The position numbers were made by a program, and so were the translations under genes. A stretch of 64,000 nucleotides of DNA from Chloroflexota bacterium (GTDB lineage Bacteria > Chloroflexota > Dehalococcoidia > UBA2979), in assembly GCA_009391845.1 (NCBI GenBank), contig QWJG01000002.1, positions 12,552 to 76,551 on the forward strand, given 5' to 3'. The notes beneath the pieces were generated by a model. The model made no database searches, had not been told where the DNA came from, and was given only the letters and a program-made list of their open reading frames with translations. Below are positions 16,476 through 25,204 of the stretch, piece after piece. The number at the start of each line of letters is the position of its first letter. The stretch's first letter is position 1.

Positions 16476-17222
16476 TCAGCGGATCACGTAGCCCACGCCG
16501 CGAACGGTCTTGATCGTGCCCGACAGGCCGGCGGCATTCAGCTTGCCGCGCAAGCGCGAGATATGCGCCTCGACGTAGTTCCGTGAGCCGAAGGTCTCGT
16601 AGCCCCAGATCGCCTGCGAGATCTGATCCGGCGCCACCACCTCGGTGCGGCGTTCCAGGAGCAGTTGGAGCACGGCGAACTCTTTCGGAGTCAGCGCCAG
16701 CGGATCCTCGCCCCGCAAGAGTTCGTGAGAGCGCACGTGCATCACGAGCCCGTCCGGGCCGTGCAGCTCGTTGCTGCGGCGCACCGAGTGCTCGCGGCGC
16801 ACCAGCACGCGTACGCGCCGATCCAGCTCACGGGGATACACGGGCCTCGCGAGGTAGTCCTCCGCGCCGTGATCGAACGCCCCCACGCGGTTCTCCGCGC
16901 TGGCATCCGGTCCGACGATGATCAGCGGGAGGTCGCTGAAGGTCCGGAGGCTCTTGGCGCCATCGAGCGCCAGTTCGTTGGACTCGGAGAACAGGACCAA
17001 AACGTCCGCCTATTGTTGCTCCAGCCATTCGATCGCGGCGTCGGTCGACACGACAGCGGACACCTGGTGCTGGAGTGGCCGGAGTTCGGCGGCCAGGCGA
17101 ACGCTCGCCATCTCATCGCGATCGATCAGCAGGAGCCGGATCGGATCGGAACCGGGGTCCGACGGGCGGACGGCATCGGTCGTCGCTGCGTTGGCAGGCC
17201 AGGGGGGTTGCGAGACCGTCAC
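16476..17222 (-). pseudogene. OmpR/PhoB-type response regulator with in-frame amber codon
   Basis: Reading from a GTG at 17222, the frame encodes the first half of a receiver domain (IRLLLIDRDEMASVRLAAEL), then meets TAG at 17012-17010 between strand beta2/alpha2 and beta3, then continues in the same frame with beta3 (ADVLVLFSES) and the rest of the receiver (LPLIIVGP, GAEDYLARPVYPRELDRRV) and an intact OmpR-type winged helix (LTPKEFAVLQLLLERR, RNYVEAHISRLRGKL, IKTVRGVGYVIR). Where a receiver normally has its phospho-acceptor Asp after beta3 the sequence is LFSES, so the site is also missing. A TTG at 17000 could restart translation and give a 174-residue DNA-binding protein. No sensor kinase is adjacent. 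Pseudogene, readthrough or sequencing error are all possible. Confidence 0.75.
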
Positions 17223-17359
17223 GGGCGCGAACTCCCTTCGCGGGTGCCGGGGTCCGCGCAGGCCGCGCAGACCAGTCACTCACGAACGGTAACGCTGTCG
17301 AATGCCTGACTTTCTGACGAAAGCGTGAGCATGCTGAGGCGAAACCGGGAAGTTGACGG

Positions 17360-18145
17360 CTAGTTGATCGCACCGTCAGCAAGGAACGAGAGAAGCAACA
17401 TCCGGAAGCGCTCGCGTGCGTCCTGATATACGCCGTGCCCGACACCTTCGAGGATCTCCAGCCGTGCGGACGGGATCTTCCGCGAGATCACCACCGACCC
17501 GCCGGCTCCCGCGACCACGTCGCTGCCACCCGCGACGATCAGCGTCGGGCACTCGATCCGATCGAGGTACGGCGTCAGTGGGTGCTCGCGGAGCGATGCC
17601 GTCGCGCGCGCCTGCGCGACGTACGAGTCCAGGTGCTCCGGCGCAATCGCCGGTGGTGCGGCCGCGGATACGGTCGCGTGGCCCTCGAACGCCGGCGGCA
17701 GATCGCGGCCGGCGATCGCCTGCTCACCCAGCCGTGCCAGCTCGCCTCGGGCGTACCAGTTCTCGCTCGCGCCGACGTTGACCTCGCTCGAGGTGGAGTC
17801 CAGCACCAGCGCGGCGCAGCGCTCCGGGTAATCGAGGGCGAAGCGCTGGGTCAGCACCCCACCCCACGAAACGCCGTGAATGATCGCGCGCTCGATCTCC
17901 AGGTCATCCAGCAGTGCGGCGAGGTCCGCCGCGTACAACGGCAGCGAGTACTTCGGCGCCGGCCCGGACTTGCCGAGGCCGCGCTGATCCCAGGCGACCG
18001 TGCGGAACCGCTCCGCGTACCAGGGCAGGTCGTCGCGCACGAAGCCCGCGGAGTTCCCGCCCAGGCCGTTACAGAACACGTACGGCGTGCCATCGCCCGC
18101 CACCGTGTAGTGGATCCGCACGCCGTTCAGCTCCGTGTCAGCCAT
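17360..18145 (-). CDS. Alpha/beta-fold hydrolase
   Basis: A 261-residue alpha/beta hydrolase. The nucleophile elbow is HGVSWGGVL (Ser about 93), the oxyanion/loop segment is FCNGLGGNSAGF, the acid is in AGGSDVV (about 208) and the base His in EGVGHGVY (about 239). DQRGLGKSG is the usual conserved loop. Closest in pattern to 3-oxoadipate enol-lactonase and related esterases; the substrate is unknown. ATG at 18145 has GAGGAG upstream. It follows pabC by 16 bases and is probably part of the pabB-pabC transcript. Confidence 0.82.
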   Translation of the reverse strand: MADTELNGVRIHYTVAGDGTPYVFCNGLGGNSAGFVRDDLPWYAERFRTVAWDQRGLGKSGPAPKYSLPLYAADLAALLDDLEIERAIIHGVSWGGVLTQRFALDYPERCAALVLDSTSSEVNVGASENWYARGELARLGEQAIAGRDLPPAFEGHATVSAAAPPAIAPEHLDSYVAQARATASLREHPLTPYLDRIECPTLIVAGGSDVVAGAGGSVVISRKIPSARLEILEGVGHGVYQDARERFRMLLLSFLADGAIN

Positions 18146-18161
18146 CTGATCGCTCCTCTGC

Positions 18162-19028
18162 TCAGCCCGCCGGGCATTCCGCTGCCAGTAGACGTGCGTG
18201 ACCCTGAGCGAGCCGCACGGTGAGCGGCCCGGGTGCCGCGCCGGACCAGCACTGCCGACCGTCCGCCCGGATCGCCGTGACTGGGTATGCGCCGGCGATG
18301 CTACTGGACGTGAAGACCTCGGTGGCGCGCACGAACGCGTCGAGGGTGAGCGTCCGCTCCGCGGTGGGGATGCCCTCGGAGGCGGCGATCTCGAGGAACG
18401 CGTCGCGTGTCACGCCGGGGACCGGGCCGTCCGCGAGCGGCGGGGTCACGAGGACGCCATCGATCACCGCGAAGATGTTGGCGGTCGCCGCTTCGCAGAC
18501 GTCACCGCGGGTATTGAGCAGCAACGCGTCGGAGGCGCCGGCAGCACGTGCCTCGGCGCGTGCGATCAGATAGACGAGGTAGTGCGCGTGCTTGGCGAAG
18601 CCGAGCGGGCGCGTCGGATCGACGCGTTGCGAGGCCAGCGCCAGCGTCAGCGGTTGCGGGGCTGGCGCGGTCAGGTCGAGCGGATCGGCGACAACGATCA
18701 CCGAGGGCGATCGGGCAAGCCCGAGGTCCGGCCCGTTGAGGATGCCCGGGCTGACGCTCAGGCGGACGCGTCCCTCGCTGATGCGATTCGCCTCGAGGGT
18801 CTGCGCCACCGCCGCGGCGAGTTCGCCGTCGGATGGCGCGGGCGTACCGATCGCCTCGAGGCCGGCGCGGAGCCGTGCGAGATGCCCGCCAAGGCGGAAG
18901 ATCCGCCCGTTCGAGGCGCGCATGCTCTCGAAGCAGGCGATGCCGTAGCGGACGGCGGCGTCGTCGATCGAGACCGTCGCCTCGGTGCGCGGGACCAGCG
19001 CGCCATCGACGTAGGCGAGCGCGGTCAC
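18162..19028 (-). CDS. pabC: Aminodeoxychorismate lyase (class IV PLP enzyme) PabC
   Basis: Predicted to convert 4-amino-4-deoxychorismate to p-aminobenzoate and pyruvate for folate synthesis. The 288-residue class IV aminotransferase-fold protein shows YGIACFESMRA, RLSVSPG, the PLP-lysine region GFAKHAHYLVYLIA, the phosphate/cofactor segment DVCEAATANIFAV and EVFTSSSIAGAYPVT. By fold alone it could be a branched-chain or D-amino acid aminotransferase; the GTGA overlap with pabB decides for PabC. GTG start at 19028. Confidence 0.85.
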   Translation of the reverse strand: MTALAYVDGALVPRTEATVSIDDAAVRYGIACFESMRASNGRIFRLGGHLARLRAGLEAIGTPAPSDGELAAAVAQTLEANRISEGRVRLSVSPGILNGPDLGLARSPSVIVVADPLDLTAPAPQPLTLALASQRVDPTRPLGFAKHAHYLVYLIARAEARAAGASDALLLNTRGDVCEAATANIFAVIDGVLVTPPLADGPVPGVTRDAFLEIAASEGIPTAERTLTLDAFVRATEVFTSSSIAGAYPVTAIRADGRQCWSGAAPGPLTVRLAQGHARLLAAECPAG

Positions 19029-20575
19029 GGCGCCGGCCGGCGCGCGCCTCGAGGCGAAACGCGCTCCGGGGTGGCCGGCACCTCGGAATCGGCTGGTACC
19101 TCGGATGCCTCGTCCGGCAGCGCGACGCCGAGGGCGCGTGCCATTCCGCGCGCCTTGTCGAGCGTCTCCGTGTACTCAGCCTCGGCCTCGGAGTCGTGCA
19201 CGATCGCTCCACCGACATGGAGGTGTGCGACGCCGTCGGCGAGGGTGAGCGTGCGAATCGCGATATTCAGATCGAGACGCCCGTGCGCCGAGACATAGCC
19301 GATCGACCCGGTATAGACGCCGCGGACAGTCGGCTCGAGTTCGTCGATGATCTCCAGCGCGCGAATCTTCGGCGCGCCGGTAATCGAACCGCCGGGGAAC
19401 GTCGCGCGCAGCAGCGCCTCCAGGCCGACGCCACCTCGCCGCTCCGCCGTCACCGTCGAGGTCAGGTGGTGCACCTGGCGGTACGACTCCAGCCGCGCCA
19501 GCTCCGGCACCGCGACGCTCCCGGTGCGCGCGACGCGCCCCAGGTCGTTGCGTTCGAGGTCAACGATCATCACGTGCTCGGCGCGATCCTTGCTGCTCGC
19601 AAGCAGCTCCGCCGCGAGCGCGCGATCAGCGGCCTCGGTCGCTCCACGCGGTCGCGTGCCTTTGATCGGCCGCGTCTCCAGGTAGGAACCGTCGGCGAGC
19701 AAGAAGCGCTCCGGCGAGGATGACAGGATCTCCACACCAGAGAGTTCGTCGCGGAGATCGAGGTACGCGGAAAATGGCGCGGGGCTTACCCGGCGCAGCG
19801 TCCCGTAGAGATCAAACCCACTGTCCGAGCACAGCGTGGAGAACCGCTGCGACAGGTTCACCTGGTAGATGTCGCCGGCCTCGATGTAGCGCCGCGCGCG
19901 ATCGACACCGGCGAGGTAGCGCTCCCGGCTCATATTCGCGCGGAGCGGCGTCCGCCCGCTGGAGGGCGGCGCGGTCGCCGCGCGGTCCCGGCCGAGCGCG
20001 AGGTTGGCGCGCAAGCGCACGACCGCGTCCGGGCGTCCGACCAGCCACGCCCGACCGTGCTGGCAGTCCTCGACGACCGCCGCGTCGTACCAGCCGAACG
20101 CGAGGTCCGGCGCGCCAACGTCGTCGATTGTGGTGGCGGGCAATAACTCAATCTCGCGCCCCAACTCGAATCCGAGATAGCCGATCGCGCCGCCGGCGAA
20201 CGGCAGCGCGACCGCGTCCTGAGCTGTGAAGTCGGGGGCCGAAGAGTCCGGGGCCGAGGAGTCGAGGGCGCCCTCGGGTGGGTCGCCGGGCACGAGCGGC
20301 GGCAGAGACGACGGCTCCGCCTCGATCAGCGCGGCCAGCGCGGCGAGTGCACCGGGCGCAAGGCGCTGCGGCCCTGCCGGGCCGCTGAGCAGGACGTCCT
20401 CGCCGTATGCGACCAGGCGCCAACGCGGATCGCTGGCGACGATCGACCAGCGCCCGCGCGGCGCGGTGGTGTCGGACGAGTCGATCCAGACGAGGCCCGA
20501 ACGGTCGCGCAGCAGCGCTGCCGCGTCCGCGGCGCTCCCCTGCCAGCTCTCGATCGTGGGCTCACTGAGGCCCAT
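19025..20575 (-). CDS. pabB: Aminodeoxychorismate synthase component I PabB
   Basis: Chorismate-utilising enzyme forming 4-amino-4-deoxychorismate. The 516-residue protein has the family signatures GDIYQVNLSQRF (about 285), SSSPERFL, ETRPIKGTRPRG, DRAEHVMIVDLERNDLGRV and FPGGSITGAPK. The PIKGT motif carries the Lys typical of PabB; anthranilate synthase TrpE has Ala there (PIAGT). Start is placed at ATG 20575, five bases after GAGG; the frame is open to 20629. PabA, the glutamine amidotransferase, is not adjacent and must be elsewhere, perhaps shared with tryptophan synthesis. Overlaps pabC. Confidence 0.9.
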   Translation of the reverse strand: MGLSEPTIESWQGSAADAAALLRDRSGLVWIDSSDTTAPRGRWSIVASDPRWRLVAYGEDVLLSGPAGPQRLAPGALAALAALIEAEPSSLPPLVPGDPPEGALDSSAPDSSAPDFTAQDAVALPFAGGAIGYLGFELGREIELLPATTIDDVGAPDLAFGWYDAAVVEDCQHGRAWLVGRPDAVVRLRANLALGRDRAATAPPSSGRTPLRANMSRERYLAGVDRARRYIEAGDIYQVNLSQRFSTLCSDSGFDLYGTLRRVSPAPFSAYLDLRDELSGVEILSSSPERFLLADGSYLETRPIKGTRPRGATEAADRALAAELLASSKDRAEHVMIVDLERNDLGRVARTGSVAVPELARLESYRQVHHLTSTVTAERRGGVGLEALLRATFPGGSITGAPKIRALEIIDELEPTVRGVYTGSIGYVSAHGRLDLNIAIRTLTLADGVAHLHVGGAIVHDSEAEAEYTETLDKARGMARALGVALPDEASEVPADSEVPATPERVSPRGARRPAP

Positions 20576-20649
20576 GCACGCCTCGATCTGGTCGCGCTGG
20601 TGACGATCCGATTCTAGGCCCTCAGCCACGGCTGGCCTACGCTGGAGCG

Positions 20650-21075
20650 ATGTCCCGACACCAGCTCCTCTCCCTGCTTAACGTCGCGCTGTCGCTCGCC
20701 ATCCTCGGCATCCTGATCGCGGTGCTGGTGCCGGCCGAGTGGCTCGGTAGCGCCAACGCTCCGCTGCGCCGGGTCTCGGAACGCGAGTCGTGGCTGATCC
20801 ACGGCACGCTCTTCGCGAGCTTGAGCGGGGTCGTCGGGCTGCGATTGCTGGCGGCAGCGCCGTCGCAGTTCACGCGTGGCTGGATCCTGCTGGCGGTCGT
20901 GCTGATCGCGGCCCTCGCCACTGGCACCGAGCTGGCACAGCTTCGTGTCCACGGTCGCGACGCGACCCCCGGCGACTGGCTGGCGGATCTGACCGGCATG
21001 TGGCTCGGCCTCGGCACCGCCGCGCTGATCGGCCCGACCCTGATCGCGTGGCTGACCAGCGAACCAGCACGCTAG
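20650..21075 (+). CDS. VanZ-like membrane protein
   Basis: A 141-residue membrane protein with about four hydrophobic segments (NVALSLAILGILIAVLV, LIHGTLFASLSGVVGLRLL, WILLAVVLIAALA, LGLGTAALIGPTLIAWL). The segment TELAQLRVHGRDATPGDWLADLTGMWLG matches the VanZ-like pattern E-x2-Q ... R-x2-D-x3-D-x3-N/G. Function of VanZ-like proteins is poorly known; VanZ itself confers low-level teicoplanin resistance. Divergent from pabB. Confidence 0.72.
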   Translation: MSRHQLLSLLNVALSLAILGILIAVLVPAEWLGSANAPLRRVSERESWLIHGTLFASLSGVVGLRLLAAAPSQFTRGWILLAVVLIAALATGTELAQLRVHGRDATPGDWLADLTGMWLGLGTAALIGPTLIAWLTSEPAR

Positions 21076-21101
21076 ACACTCCCGAGGCGCCAGTGCCGCG
21101 C

Positions 21102-21117
21102 CCCCCGTTGGCGGGGG
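21102..21117. terminator. Hairpin between convergent genes
   Basis: CCCCCG-TTGG-CGGGGG lies in the 56-base gap between the convergent VanZ-like and FGE-fold genes. A 6-base GC stem without a clear T tract; probably a bidirectional terminator. Confidence 0.4.
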
Positions 21118-21131
21118 ATTCAGCGCGGGAC

Positions 21132-21866
21132 TCAGCGCGAGGCGTACACGCGCATGCCATAGTCGTTGTAGCGCCGATCGGGATCGAGCGAGGAGCGCGC
21201 GCTGATCCGCGAGACCTTCACACGGTGCCGCCACGAGCCACCTCGCGAGGCGCGCCGCGCACCCTCCGGTACGCCGGCCGGGTCCACCGCGGGCAGTCCC
21301 GCGTACCCGTCCTTCGCGTACCAATCGCTGCACCATTCGTGGACGCTGTCGCCCATGTGGAGGAGGCCAAAGCCGTTTGGTGGCGACGAGCCGATCCTCG
21401 GTGGCCGGTCCATACCCGCCGCTCCGGGCGCGTACGCGCCCTCAATCCAGGGCTCGTCTCCCCACGGATAGAGCGCGTCCAGCAGGTCCCCGCGCGCCGC
21501 GAACTCTCGTTCCGCCTCGGTGGGGAGCCGGCACTCCTGCGCGACGACCTCACTAAGCCAGGCAGAGTAGGCGAGCGCGTCGTGCCAGTTCACGCCAACG
21601 ACCGGCTGGTCCGGCTGGTTGAATCGATCATCCTCGAGGAATGGCAGTGGCTCGTGGCCGGTTGCTTCGCGGAACGCCTCGAACTCGCGATTGGAGACCG
21701 GGGTCAACGCAACGGCGAAGGGTGCGACGCGGACCTCGCGAACCGGGCCTTCGTCGGCGCGCAGCGTGGAGCCCATACAGAAGGCGCCACCGGCCAATTC
21801 GACGAACGGCGTGGCGACGGGCCCATCGGCCAATAGACGGGTGATTCGCGCGTCTGGGGACATCAT
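21132..21866 (-). CDS. FGE/SUMF1-fold (EgtB/PvdO-like) protein lacking the FGE cysteines
   Basis: A 244-residue formylglycine-generating-enzyme-type fold: GGAFCMGS at the N-terminus, PVSNREFEAFREATGH, PVVGVNWHDALAYSAWLS, CRLPTEAEREFAARG, YPWGDEP, GLLHMGDSVHEWCSDWY, and the C-terminal SRGGSWRHRVKVSRISARSSLDPDRRYNDYGMRV. True FGEs have a copper-binding Cys pair in the RGGS...C....C stretch; here there is none, so sulfatase activation is unlikely. It may act on another substrate or only bind. ATG at 21866 (or 21863) has no clear RBS; the long upstream open frame is antisense to rex and not coding. Divergent from rex. Confidence 0.8.
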   Translation of the reverse strand: MMSPDARITRLLADGPVATPFVELAGGAFCMGSTLRADEGPVREVRVAPFAVALTPVSNREFEAFREATGHEPLPFLEDDRFNQPDQPVVGVNWHDALAYSAWLSEVVAQECRLPTEAEREFAARGDLLDALYPWGDEPWIEGAYAPGAAGMDRPPRIGSSPPNGFGLLHMGDSVHEWCSDWYAKDGYAGLPAVDPAGVPEGARRASRGGSWRHRVKVSRISARSSLDPDRRYNDYGMRVYASR

Positions 21867-21902
21867 GCGTGATGCTATCAGCGACTGGCGCGTCGCTTCA
21901 TA

Positions 21903-21921
21903 GGTGAATCGCGATTGCACC
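21903..21921. promoter_or_regulatory. Candidate operator dyad in the rex promoter region
   Basis: GGTG-AATCGCGATT-G-CACC is an almost perfect palindrome (one extra G), located between the divergent FGE-fold gene and rex. It resembles the outer TGTGAA/TTCACA arrangement of Rex operators only partly. A weak promoter (TTGCAC at 21915, 16 bases, TATCCT at 21937) would have its -35 inside the dyad, which would suit repression. Confidence 0.35.
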
Positions 21922-22019
21922 CATCGGATCGCTCGATATCCTTGAAGAATCTGGCTCCACCGGGTCGTCCACCCCGTCGGTCTACCCCGGCCGCTGTGGC
22001 GCACGCCAAAGGAGACGCC

Positions 22020-22679
22020 GTGCCGTTGGAAATCCCAGAAGTCGTCATTGACCGCCTCCCGGTGTACTTCCGCTTGCTCTCTCGTATCGCCGAGGAGGGC
22101 CGCACCGTGATCTCCTCGCAGGAGCTGGGCGACGAGCTGGATGTCACGCCGGCACAGATCCGCAAAGACCTGTCCTACTTCGGTCGCTTCGGCAAGCAGG
22201 GTCGCGGCTACTCGGTGCAGCGATTGCTCGAGGAGCTGCGCCTGATCCTGGGACTCGACCGTCGTTGGACCGTCGTCGTTGTCGGCATCGGCCGGCTCGG
22301 CCGGGCGGTCGCCTCCTACCCCGGGTTCCAGGGACAGGGCTTCGACATCGCCGGGCGCTACGACGCGGACCCGGAGCTGATCGGGACCGACGTGGACGGC
22401 GACACGGTCCGCGATGTGAAGCAGCTTGAGGAAGACTTGCGACGTACCCCGGCCGACATCGGCATCGTCACCGTCACCGCGCAGCACGCGCAGCAGGTGG
22501 TGGACGTACTGACCCGCGGCGGTGTCCGCGCGATTCTCAACTACACCCCGGCGCGCGTACAGGTGCCGGAGCGGGTCGAACTGAAGAACATCAACCCCGT
22601 CCTCTTCCTCCAGAGCATGACCTATCACCTGAAGCGGCGCGCCGCCGCTCGCGAGGACATGCGCGGCGCCGACGCCTGA
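22020..22679 (+). CDS. rex: Redox-sensing transcriptional repressor Rex
   Basis: Rex binds DNA when NADH/NAD+ is low and leaves when NADH rises, controlling respiration and fermentation genes. The 219-residue protein has an N-terminal winged helix (IDRLPVYFRLLSRIAEEG, SSQELGDELDVTPAQIRKDLSYFG) and a Rossmann domain (VVVVGIGRLGRAVASY, FDIAGRYDADPELIG, AILNYTPARVQVP) ending in a swapped helix. FGRFGKQGRGY is the family's linker motif. Start is GTG 22020 because AAAGGAG sits five bases upstream, and this gives the usual family length. It likely regulates itself and energy genes nearby. Confidence 0.95.
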   Translation: MPLEIPEVVIDRLPVYFRLLSRIAEEGRTVISSQELGDELDVTPAQIRKDLSYFGRFGKQGRGYSVQRLLEELRLILGLDRRWTVVVVGIGRLGRAVASYPGFQGQGFDIAGRYDADPELIGTDVDGDTVRDVKQLEEDLRRTPADIGIVTVTAQHAQQVVDVLTRGGVRAILNYTPARVQVPERVELKNINPVLFLQSMTYHLKRRAAAREDMRGADA

Positions 22680-22698
22680 TCGCCGGGGTCGGACGGCG

Positions 22699-23736
22699 CT
22701 AGCGGCCCTCGCTAATCAGCGACTCTTCCTCGGTTGGGAGCGCACGCTCGATCACCTCGATGTAGTCGAGCGCGGCGCCGGCGCCCTGCGCGATGCAGGT
22801 GAGCGGCTCGTCCGCCACATGTACCGGCACGCCGGTCTCGTAGCGCAGCAGCTCGTCCAAGCGGCGCAGCATCGCGCCGCCACCGGTCAGCACGATCCCG
22901 CGATCGATCACGTCGGACGCCAGCTCCGGAGGTGTGCGCTCCAGCACGCGCCGCACCGTCTGGACGATCATCGCGAGCTGATCCTGGATCGCGTGCGTCA
23001 CCTCGTTCGCCGAAACGGTGATCGTCCGAGGCAGTCCGGTGATCTGATCGCGGCCGCGCACCTGCGCGACAGCGTCGTTGTGGTCATCCGGCAACGCCGA
23101 GCCGATCGCGATCTTCAGCTCCTCGGCGGTGCGTTCACCGATCAGCAGGTTGTGGCGGCGCTTCACGTGCTGCGCGATCTCGTCGTCGAAGCGGTCGCCG
23201 GCGACGCGCACCGATTCGCTGGCGACGATGCCGAACATCGAGATCACCGCCGCCTCGGTCCGACCGCCGCCAATGTCCACCACCATGTGGCCGCGCGCCG
23301 AGCCGACCGGGATCTGCGCGCCGATCGCCGCCGCGAGCGGTTCGGGGATCAGGTGCGCCGGACGGCGCGCGCCCGCGGCCTCGGCGGCATCGCGCACGGC
23401 GCGGCGTTCGACGCCCGTCACGCCCACGGGAACGCAGATCATCACCTCGGGACGGATCGGGTTGAAGCGCCCGACGACGCTGGTGATGAAGTAGCGGAGC
23501 ATTGCCTCGGTGATCAGGTAGTCGGCGATCACGCCGTCACGCATTGGGCGGATGACCTGGATCGTGCCGGGGTGCCGGCCGATCATGCCTCGCGCCTCGT
23601 CGCCCACGGCGACCACGGTGTTGTCTCGCTCGGTGATCGCCACCACGGCGGGCTCGTCGAGCACGATGCCGCGTCCGCGCTCGTACACGAGCACGTTGGC
23701 CGTTCCAAGGTCGATGCCGATCCGTTTCGCGAACAT
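22699..23736 (-). CDS. mreB: Rod-shape-determining protein MreB
   Basis: Bacterial actin homologue that organises cell-wall synthesis along the cylinder. The 345-residue protein has the actin phosphate-1 motif [47 protein letters not shown], phosphate-2 motif [16 protein letters not shown] and adenosine motif [17 protein letters not shown]. Length and order are normal. It could equally be the Mbl paralogue; no mreC or mreD follows, which is unusual for mreB. It lies downstream of murA on the same strand, 120 bases away. Confidence 0.92.
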   Translation of the reverse strand: MFAKRIGIDLGTANVLVYERGRGIVLDEPAVVAITERDNTVVAVGDEARGMIGRHPGTIQVIRPMRDGVIADYLITEAMLRYFITSVVGRFNPIRPEVMICVPVGVTGVERRAVRDAAEAAGARRPAHLIPEPLAAAIGAQIPVGSARGHMVVDIGGGRTEAAVISMFGIVASESVRVAGDRFDDEIAQHVKRRHNLLIGERTAEELKIAIGSALPDDHNDAVAQVRGRDQITGLPRTITVSANEVTHAIQDQLAMIVQTVRRVLERTPPELASDVIDRGIVLTGGGAMLRRLDELLRYETGVPVHVADEPLTCIAQGAGAALDYIEVIERALPTEEESLISEGR

Positions 23737-23856
23737 CTCTCACCGCCGGCGTCGTGCGCCGTGGTCCTTCTACCGCTGTACCGCAATCAAAGCTGGGGTG
23801 GCCTCAGGGTAGCGCCTCGCCGGTGCGCTCGCATCGAGGGCGCGGTCCGACGCCGC

Positions 23857-25110
23857 TCAGGCGCGCGACACGTCCGCTCCGAGGGCGCAGAGCCGCTCCG
23901 CGAGGTGGGCGTAGCCGCGATCGAGGTGCTCGATGCCACCGACCGAGGTCTCGCCATCCGCCGCAAGCCCGGCGATCACCACCGCGGCGCCGGCGCGGAT
24001 ATCGAGGGCGCGCACTGCCGCGCCGTTGAGCCGTCCGCCGCCTTCGACGATCACCGTCTGCCCGCCGGTGATGATCTTCGCGCCCAGCGTGCGCAGTTCG
24101 CCGACGTACAACGTGCGGTTGTCGAAGACCCGCTCGTGGATCGTGGAGACGCCGGGCACCTGCGTCAGCGCGGCGGCCATCGGCGCGTGCAGGTCGGTCG
24201 GGAAGCCGGGGTAGGGCACGGCCTGCACCTGGACCGGCCGCAGCTTGCGGGGACAGGAGACGCGGACACCGCGGCCCTCGATCGTCTCCACCTTGGCATC
24301 CAGTTCGTGGAACTTCGCGATCAGCGAATCGAGCGCGGCCGGATCGGCGTTGGTGACGTGCAGATCGCCGCCGGTCGCGAGCCCCGCGAGGAGGTACGTA
24401 CCGGCCTCGATACGATCGGGGATCACCTCGAAGTCGGTGCCGTGCATCCGCTCGACACCCTCGATGGTCATGATCGCGGTGCCGTGGCCGGTGATCCGCG
24501 CGCCCATCGAGTTGAGCATCGCGGCGGCCATCTCCACCTCCGGCTCCGCGGCGGCGTTGACGATCGTCGTCGTGCCCTCCGCGAGCGCGGCGGCGAACAT
24601 CACGTTCACCGTCCCGAGGACGGAGGGATAGTCGAGGAAGATGCGCGCGCCCGTGAGCTTGGGGGCGCGGGCGACCCACTCTGCGCCGGAGCGGCTCACC
24701 TCGGCGCCCAGCGCGCGGAAACCGGCCAGGTGTACATCCAGCGGTCGTACGCCGATCACGTCGCCGCCAGGCGACGCACAAGCGGCCTCGCCGGCCCTCG
24801 CGAGCACCGGGCCCATCACGAGGAAGGAGGCGCGCAGCGCCATCACCAGCGCGGTCGGCGGCGCGGTCGCGGTGAACTCTCGTGCCTGGATGTAGACGGT
24901 CGTCCCGTCGACCTCGACCTCCGCCCCCAGTGCGCGGCAGACGTCAGCCATCTCGCCGATGTCGGCGATCTCGGGAACGTTGCGAATGGTGACGGGGTCA
25001 GCTGAGAGGAGGCCAGCGGCAAGGGTGTATAGCGCGGCGTTCTTGGATCCGGAGACGGCAACTTCGCCCTTAAGGGGCCGGCCACCGCGAATGACGAAGC
25101 GCTCACTCAT
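23857..25110 (-). CDS. murA: UDP-N-acetylglucosamine 1-carboxyvinyltransferase MurA (Asp variant)
   Basis: First committed enzyme of peptidoglycan synthesis: transfers enolpyruvate from PEP to UDP-GlcNAc. The 417-residue two-domain EPSP-synthase-like protein has GSKNAALYTLAAGLL (the PEP-contact Lys/Asn), LDYPSVLGTVNVMFAA, YPGFPTDLHAPMAA (catalytic Asp) and ERVFDNRTLYVGEL. The active-site loop reads ASPGGDVIGVRPLD: Asp118 (numbered from the TTG-initiated frame; 117 from the ATG at 25110) takes the place of the usual Cys115. An Asp here is known from chlamydial and mycobacterial MurA and makes the enzyme insensitive to fosfomycin. It follows atpC by 94 bases. Confidence 0.95.
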   Translation of the reverse strand: MSERFVIRGGRPLKGEVAVSGSKNAALYTLAAGLLSADPVTIRNVPEIADIGEMADVCRALGAEVEVDGTTVYIQAREFTATAPPTALVMALRASFLVMGPVLARAGEAACASPGGDVIGVRPLDVHLAGFRALGAEVSRSGAEWVARAPKLTGARIFLDYPSVLGTVNVMFAAALAEGTTTIVNAAAEPEVEMAAAMLNSMGARITGHGTAIMTIEGVERMHGTDFEVIPDRIEAGTYLLAGLATGGDLHVTNADPAALDSLIAKFHELDAKVETIEGRGVRVSCPRKLRPVQVQAVPYPGFPTDLHAPMAAALTQVPGVSTIHERVFDNRTLYVGELRTLGAKIITGGQTVIVEGGGRLNGAAVRALDIRAGAAVVIAGLAADGETSVGGIEHLDRGYAHLAERLCALGADVSRA

Positions 25111-25204
25111 CAACTGAACGATACCTGCGGTCCCGGTCGCACGCGAGAACTCAGCTCACCGGCGTCCTACCGAGGACTGACGGGGCGAGGTCCGAGGACG
25201 GCGG

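Noticed and set aside
22819..25005. 728-codon plus-strand open frame.
   Set aside because: Antisense to mreB and murA; composition rich in His/Asp/Arg/Gly with no motif.
25164..25177. GTCCT-ACCG-AGGAC hairpin after atpC.
   Set aside because: Five-base stem and no T tract; too weak to call a terminator between atpC and murA.
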